From NCBI GenBank assembly GCA_017626135.1, contig JAGAJI010000011.1:1-34994 (forward strand): a stretch of 34,994 nucleotides of DNA, given 5' to 3'. This DNA is from Clostridia bacterium (GTDB lineage Bacteria; Bacillota; Clostridia; Christensenellales; Borkfalkiaceae). The notes beneath the pieces were generated by a model that was not told where the DNA came from, did no database searches, and worked only from the letters and a program-made list of their open reading frames with translations. The translations under genes were made by a program, and so were the position numbers. Below are positions 31,103 through 34,994 of the stretch, piece after piece. How positions within the stretch are numbered: the stretch's first letter is position 1; each line of letters opens with the position of its first letter.

Positions 31103-31708
31103 ATGAATACTCTCTTTACGCTCGTCTTTTTAGCCTGCGCATTCTTGCTCCTGTGCACCTCTCCCGATACTTTCCTCGCCGCTCTTTTGGAGGGGGCGGG
31201 TAAGGGCGCAACCGTCTGCCTGTCCCTCGTCGCCACGTACAGTGTGTGGTTGGGACTCATGCGCGTTTGGGAGGACAGCGGACTCGCCCGCGGTATCTCC
31301 AAACTGCTGAAACCCCTTTCCAAACGCCTGTTCAAAACGGAGGACGAAGAGGCGTTGCAGGCAATTTCCATGAACCTCTCCGTCAACCTTTTGGGCATTT
31401 CGGGCGCGGCGACTCCCTACGGCATCCAAGCCGCCAACCTGCTCGACAAGACGGAAAACGCGGAGTATTCCTCCGCGATGCTCTTCGTGCTCAACGCCAC
31501 GTCCATTCAGCTCATTCCCACCGCGATCATCGGCGTGCGCGTCGCGCTCCACAGCGCCAACCCCACCGACGTCATCGTCCCCACCTTTTTGGCGACGCTT
31601 CTTTCCACCGTACTCGGCGTGTGTCTTACCAAGGCGTTCATAAAACCCGTCCGCGCGCTCGCGCCAACCCCCCTTTTGCGCAAAGCGAGGGAGGCAGGTA
31701 CGAGATGA
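31103..31708 (+). CDS. spmA: SpmA, spore maturation protein A
   Basis: An integral membrane protein with a nucleoside-recognition (gate) domain needed for spore core dehydration. The 201-residue product has about five helices and family motifs SVWLGLMRVWEDSGLARGIS, ISMNLSVNLLGISGAATPYG, MLFVLNATSIQLIPTAIIGV. Usual length is about 195-200. No clear ribosome site precedes the ATG; CATATAGT at 31090-31097 with GTCATTTT about 14 bases upstream resembles a sigma-E promoter, as expected for this sporulation operon, and would give a nearly leaderless transcript. It overlaps spmB by 4 bases. Confidence 0.95.
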   Translation: MNTLFTLVFLACAFLLLCTSPDTFLAALLEGAGKGATVCLSLVATYSVWLGLMRVWEDSGLARGISKLLKPLSKRLFKTEDEEALQAISMNLSVNLLGISGAATPYGIQAANLLDKTENAEYSSAMLFVLNATSIQLIPTAIIGVRVALHSANPTDVIVPTFLATLLSTVLGVCLTKAFIKPVRALAPTPLLRKAREAGTR

Positions 31709-32220
31709 CGCGCATTTTTGCCCTGACGATCCCCCTGATTTTTCTCGCGTCCTTCCTCTTTGCGCTCTTTCGGAAAGTGAAGATCTACGACAGTTTCACC
31801 GAGGGGGTGAAGGGCGCGATCCCCCTCATTGTATCCATCTTCCCCTATATCGCCGCGGTGACGATGCTGTGCAAGCTGTTGGAAATAAGCGGGCTGGAAA
31901 AATGGCTGACGGAGCGGATCGCCCCTTTCTTCGAGTTCACGGGGATCCCGACGGAGATCGCCTCCCTCGTGATGATGAAACCGCTCTCGGGGAGCGGCTC
32001 GATCGCGGTGCTCACGCAAATTTTGGAGCGGTACGGCGTGGACAGTTACGCCGCCCGTTGCGCGTGCGTGGCGTACGGGACGTCGGACACCGTGTTTTAT
32101 ATCGGCGCCGTATATTTCGCAGGGCTCAAACGCAAAAAGATGCCCGCCGCGCTCGCGATTTCCATTTTTTCCTATTTAGCCGCCGTGATTTTTTCCTGCT
32201 TTTTATGCCGAATCCTGTAG
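31705..32220 (+). CDS. spmB: SpmB, spore maturation protein B
   Basis: Partner of SpmA. The 171-residue product starts MTRIFALTIPLIFLASFLFA and carries DSFTEGVKGAIPLIVSIFPY, MMKPLSGSGSIAVLTQI and the conserved GTSDTVFYIGAVYFA. The ATG overlaps the spmA stop (ATGA), so the two are translationally coupled; the longer open frame upstream runs inside spmA and is not used. Length is at the family norm (about 170-180). Confidence 0.95.
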   Translation: MTRIFALTIPLIFLASFLFALFRKVKIYDSFTEGVKGAIPLIVSIFPYIAAVTMLCKLLEISGLEKWLTERIAPFFEFTGIPTEIASLVMMKPLSGSGSIAVLTQILERYGVDSYAARCACVAYGTSDTVFYIGAVYFAGLKRKKMPAALAISIFSYLAAVIFSCFLCRIL

Positions 32221-32370
32221 CCGTAAACGCCGAAAAAAAGGCGCTGTTTTTGTCAATTTAGGCGGTTTTATTAAAAATAACATCGAAAAATATGTGAATA
32301 TGAGAAAAAATATCAAAAAATGCTTGAAAATATTTTTTTCAACATACTAAAAATTTTTTTGAAATTTTTC

Positions 32371-32399
32371 TTTACTTTTTTTTGCGGACATGATAAAAT
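32371..32399 (+). promoter_or_regulatory. Promoter-like site in the spmB-tdk gap
   Basis: TTTACT (32371-32376), 17-base spacer, TAAAAT (32394-32399), after a long run of A/T tracts (32271-32370). No plus-strand ORF follows. Confidence 0.5.
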
Positions 32400-32404
32400 A
32401 TACT

Positions 32405-32527
32405 CGTAAATCAGTTGAGGACACCGTTCCGAACTGAAATGCAAACATTTTTGCTCATCATTTTCCCCCTTATCATATAGGTAACCGCCTCAGAGTCGTG
32501 AAGATTCCGAGGCGGTTATCTTTTTGT
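32405..32527 (+). ncRNA. Candidate small RNA between spmB and tdk
   Basis: A free-standing unit: promoter-like site at 32371-32399, possible hairpins CAGTT/AACTG (about 32413-32437) and GCAAA/TTTGC (about 32442-32454), and a strong terminator AACCGCCTC / GAGGCGGTT (32483-32517) with the T run on the plus strand (32521-32525). No ORF with a ribosome site is apparent inside, and the next gene (tdk) is convergent. It does not match 6S, tmRNA or a riboswitch that I know. Predicted length about 120 bases. Confidence 0.45.
32481..32525 (+). terminator. Terminator between the candidate small RNA and tdk
   Basis: GTAACCGCCTC / GAGGCGGTTAT, stem extended by imperfect GAGTC/GATTC pairing, then five T on the plus strand. 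It also lies 15 bases after the tdk stop, but the minus strand lacks a T run. Confidence 0.85.
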
Positions 32528-32539
32528 CAAATCCGAATT

Positions 32540-33106
32540 TTATTTGCACGCCTCTTTCCAGCAAGCGTGGCACATGGCGACGTACGAGTCGTTGCCGCCG
32601 ATGAGGATCTGTCCGCCCTCGGTCACGACCTTCCCGTTTTCGTCGATACGCGCGTTGACAATCGCTTTCTTGCCGCACGCGCAAATGGTCTTGATCTCCG
32701 TGATGGAGTCCGCCACCTCGAACAGCCTTCTGCTTCCCTCGAACAAATGGGTCAAAAAGTCCGTCCGCAAACCGTAACAAAGCACGGGCACGTCCTTCTC
32801 GTCCACGATACGGCGGAGCTGATCGATCTGCGCCGCGATGAAAAACTGACACTCGTCGGCGATGATCACGTCGTACCCTTCCGTCTTGGCAAACTCCGCA
32901 AACAAGTCCCTGTCGGGCGTCACCACGTACGCCTGCGCCGACAGACCAATGCGCGAACGCACCAAATCCACGCCGTCTCGATTGTCGATAGAGGGCTTGA
33001 TCAGCCACACGCGCATATTGCGTTCCTCGTAATTGAACTTGGTGATCAACGCGTTCGCCGTCTTGGACGAACCCATCGCACCGTACTTAAAATATAATTT
33101 CGCCAT
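32540..33106 (-). CDS. tdk: Thymidine kinase (type II)
   Basis: Phosphorylates thymidine in the salvage pathway. The 188-residue product has the P-loop GAMGSSKTANAL (about 9-20), DVIIADECQFF with the Asp-Glu of Walker B (about 79-89), the lasso-type FEGSRRLFEVADSITEIKTIC segment and the four-cysteine zinc site (CACGKKA ... CHACWKEAC). Normal length. The ATG follows GAGGAGAG, 12 bases after the hydrolase stop, so the two form an operon. Confidence 0.96.
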   Translation of the reverse strand: MAKLYFKYGAMGSSKTANALITKFNYEERNMRVWLIKPSIDNRDGVDLVRSRIGLSAQAYVVTPDRDLFAEFAKTEGYDVIIADECQFFIAAQIDQLRRIVDEKDVPVLCYGLRTDFLTHLFEGSRRLFEVADSITEIKTICACGKKAIVNARIDENGKVVTEGGQILIGGNDSYVAMCHACWKEACK

Positions 33107-33118
33107 ATTTTTCTCTCC

Positions 33119-33859
33119 TCATTTCTCGTTTTTTCGTTGTGTAAACAGCCATTCCCCGAGGGCAGGGTTGCGTTCATCGCCCGAAAAGGTAATCGCCTTA
33201 TCCCAGATATTATGCCGCCCGCGCTCGTACGTCTTAAAGAAAACCGACTTCCCGCCTGCCGCCCGAATCGCGCCCACCGTGTCCGCGCTCGCGCAGTAGG
33301 GCACGATAGGATCCTGCCTGCCGTGGAAGGCGTACACGGGAATCTCTTTGAGCGTCTCCGCCCGATCGATGGGCCCGCCGCCGCAGATGGGCACAGCCGC
33401 CGCGAACAGCTCGGGATAGCGCGCGACCAGCTCCCACGTAGCAAAACCGCCCATGGAAAGCCCCACGACGTACACCCGATTTTCGTCGATAAAATCTTGC
33501 TTAAGGTAGCTCTGCACGAGTTTTGCTACCCGTTTCAGCGTTTCCGTTTCCGTCGTCTCCGAAAGCAAATACGCCCCCGGTCGTTCGATATTCGTCCAGT
33601 AACAATCCCTCGGGCATTGCGGCGCCAGAACCACCGCCTGCATAAAGGGAGAGTTCCCCTTCCGATGCACCACTTTCTTTATCGCGTTTTTTAATTGACT
33701 CTTATTGTCGTCGCCGCGCTCCCCGGAGCCGTGCAGGAACAACACGAGGGGGACTTTCTCCCCGTCGGGCACGTTCGGCGTATATACGCGATAGAGCAGT
33801 CCCTCGAAAGTTTCCGCCTCGAAGAGCGGCGGGGGCTTTTTGAAAAATCTCTTACCCAT
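33119..33859 (-). CDS. Alpha/beta hydrolase, carboxylesterase/peptidase-like
   Basis: A 246-residue enzyme of the dienelactone-hydrolase/prolyl-oligopeptidase-like group. The oxyanion strand LVLFLHGSGERGDDN is at about 38-52; the nucleophile elbow GLSMGG places S135; the acid is probably D183 (GRQDPIVP) and the base H216 (GRHNIWDKA). LAPQCPRDCYW is typical of the 'predicted peptidase/PHB-depolymerase-like' esterases with no signal peptide. It is cytoplasmic and precedes tdk in an operon with its own promoter. The substrate is not readable, and the link to thymidine salvage is probably only positional. Confidence 0.85.
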   Translation of the reverse strand: MGKRFFKKPPPLFEAETFEGLLYRVYTPNVPDGEKVPLVLFLHGSGERGDDNKSQLKNAIKKVVHRKGNSPFMQAVVLAPQCPRDCYWTNIERPGAYLLSETTETETLKRVAKLVQSYLKQDFIDENRVYVVGLSMGGFATWELVARYPELFAAAVPICGGGPIDRAETLKEIPVYAFHGRQDPIVPYCASADTVGAIRAAGGKSVFFKTYERGRHNIWDKAITFSGDERNPALGEWLFTQRKNEK

Positions 33860-33883
33860 ACTGCCCCTCCTTATTTACCTTCC

Positions 33884-33912
33884 ATTGTATCATATTCCAA
33901 GGAAAAAGTCAA
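33884..33912 (-). promoter_or_regulatory. Promoter of the hydrolase-tdk operon
   Basis: Minus strand: TTGACT (33907-33912), 17-base spacer, TACAAT (33884-33889); a GGAGG site follows. Confidence 0.75.
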
Positions 33913-34056
33913 TACCATAGCCGCATTTTCTTTCTGCGATTTTTGCGTTCAACGCAGACATGGTACCCCCTTCCCCTTTTTCGTTTGGAAAATTTACGCA
34001 CTTTCATACATATTCTTTCTCCGTTGGCAAATACTGCGTGTACGTGGAGGAATTTT

Positions 34057-34602
34057 ATGAAAGCAACCGGAATTGTAAGAAGAATAGACGAGTTGGGGCG
34101 CGTGGTGATCCCGAAGGAGATCCGCAGAACGCTCCGAATCAAGGAGGGCGACCCTCTGGAAATTTTCACCGACCGTGACGAGCTGATGCTCAAAAAATAC
34201 TCCCCTATCGCCACCCTCGAACGGTTCAGCAAGGCGACGGCGCGCTCGTTGGGGGATTTGAGCGGTAAGATTGCCGTCATCTGCGATACCGACGGAGTTT
34301 TGCACGCCGTGGGCGACGGGCGAAAGGACTTGGACGGCAGAAGCTTGTCCGAGGATATGGAGCGCATTTTACGGGAGCGGCGCTGCTATATTGCCAACGC
34401 CTCCGAAGGCGGGGACATTCTGCCCCTCACCAACACGCGCGAAGAGGGCGTCACCGCGCAGGTCATCGTCCCCATCGTATCGGGGGGTGACTGTCTCGGT
34501 GCCGTGGCGGTACTCTCCAAAGAGGACGGCGCGAAGATGGACCGAAGCGACGTCAATCTCGCCCAACTGACCGCCGACATTTTGGCAAACCAGTTCGAAT
34601 GA
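34057..34602 (+). CDS. spoVT: SpoVT, stage V sporulation regulator
   Basis: An AbrB-type transcription factor active in the forespore, which adjusts sigma-G-dependent genes. The 181-residue product starts MKATGIVRRIDELGRVVIPK, the swapped-hairpin DNA-binding domain (1-50, then KEGDPLEIFTDRDELMLKKY), followed by a GAF-like domain (about 55-181, IAVICDTDGVLHAVGDG, VTAQVIVPIVSGGDCLGAVA). Normal length (178 in B. subtilis). The ATG at 34057 follows GTGGAGG; the longer open frame upstream is not supported. CATACA and CAAATACT in the upstream region vaguely resemble a sigma-F/G promoter; not counted as a separate feature. Confidence 0.96.
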   Translation: MKATGIVRRIDELGRVVIPKEIRRTLRIKEGDPLEIFTDRDELMLKKYSPIATLERFSKATARSLGDLSGKIAVICDTDGVLHAVGDGRKDLDGRSLSEDMERILRERRCYIANASEGGDILPLTNTREEGVTAQVIVPIVSGGDCLGAVAVLSKEDGAKMDRSDVNLAQLTADILANQFE

Positions 34603-34624
34603 TCCCGCGCGCCGCGCCCCTGTT

Positions 34625-34994
34625 GGAGGTCAAGGAACTCAGTTCCTTGCAGGGGTACAGGACGAGCTGCCCGTTAAGCCAAGCATTGATAATGCTTGGT
34701 AGGGGCGAGATGAGCGAACGCCGATAGGTAGGCGTGAGCGTGACCGAGGGCAAAGAACAGCTTTGCACGAGAGAGCTGCCCGTTAAGCAAAGCGTTGATA
34801 ACGCTTTGTAGGGGCGAGATGAGTGAGCGCATATGTAGAGCGCGAACGGTGACCGAGAACAGCGTTCACATTACGCTGTTCGAGAAACGCCAATAACCGC
34901 GGAGTGGTTCTATCGCCGAAAAGCGAAACAACGAGCCCACGAAAGCGGGCTCCTTCAAGCAAGCGATAGCTTGCACTCCCGATAGTACGGCAAA
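34625..34994. repeat. Modular hairpin repeat, copy 3 (runs to the window edge)
   Basis: Fills the 392 bases after spoVT. It begins with CAAGGAAC-TCA-GTTCCTTG (34631-34649), the same first module as copies 1 and 2, and ends with CGATAGTACGGCAA, like the end of copy 1. In between are two 85-base units, a GCAAAG/CTTTGC stem (about 34750-34766), AACAGCGT/ACGCTGTT (34859-34880), AACCGC-GGA-GTGGTT, GAGCCC/GGGCTC and CAAGC-GATA-GCTTG. No ORF is supported. Confidence 0.75.
34664..34857. repeat. Two 85-base units with covarying stems
   Basis: Units 34664-34748 and 34773-34857 start GAGCTGCCCGTTAAGC and end GACCGAG. In each, a 9-bp stem flanks the constant loop GAT: CCAAGCATT/AATGCTTGG in the first (34679-34699), CAAAGCGTT/AACGCTTTG in the second (34788-34808). 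TAGGGGCGAGATGAG follows, then a second small variable stem (CGCC/GGCG versus GCGC/GCGC). Confidence 0.85.

Overview
The window looks like a chromosomal segment of a spore-forming member of the Clostridia. The evidence is an intact SCIFF/ranthipeptide locus (six-cysteine peptide plus radical-SAM maturase), the sporulation genes spmA, spmB and spoVT, the order tgt ... yajC - TIGR04086 membrane protein - SCIFF peptide - SCIFF maturase - secD, and many promoters of the form TTGACA-N17-TATAAT. Base composition is near balanced in genes, with AT-rich promoter regions. A Christensenellales-type lineage is a guess only. No rRNA, tRNA, CRISPR array or transposase was seen.

Layout. 1-7944 is mostly minus strand: the 5' part of secD (runs off the left edge), scfB, scfA, a TIGR04086 protein, yajC, a two-gene ABC exporter, a truncated EamA-type transporter remnant and tgt. 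8180-11634 is a plus-strand polar amino-acid ABC importer operon ending in a PHP-family phosphatase. 11696-13641 holds two tandem paralogous membrane proteins, each with its own near-identical promoter and terminator. 13698-17452 is a heterodimeric ABC exporter (minus). 17711-21413 holds clpB and a yfbR-like nucleotidase with a zinc-ribbon protein (minus). 21443-22779 is a TPP riboswitch and an unusually long ThiT-like thiamine transporter (plus). 22849-30856 is a minus-strand housekeeping run: obgE, a 38-residue ORF, yhbY, grpE, an O-antigen-ligase-like protein, ylxM-ffh, rpsP-khpA and rimM. 31103-34602 holds spmAB, a candidate small RNA, a hydrolase-tdk pair and spoVT.

Most genes are conventional. 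They cover protein export and folding (secD, yajC, ffh, ylxM, clpB, grpE), translation (tgt, rpsP, rimM, khpA, yhbY, obgE), nucleotide salvage (tdk, yfbR) and transport.

The most unusual material is non-coding. A dispersed family of modular hairpin repeats appears at 3941-4050, 23375-23600 and 34625-34994. Its stems differ between copies by paired substitutions, while the three-base loops and junctions are conserved. Between ffh and rpsP lies an element of about 440 bp with inverted repeats at both ends, like a MITE. Between spmB and tdk lies a free-standing promoter-hairpin-terminator unit that could be a small RNA.

Among proteins, the points worth a second look are: the ThiT with about 180 extra N-terminal residues; the amino-acid ABC ATPase with a long insertion between Walker A and the Q-loop; the tandem four-helix membrane paralogs with a C-terminal beta-rich domain; and the YfbR-like enzyme with His-Glu in place of the His-Asp pair.
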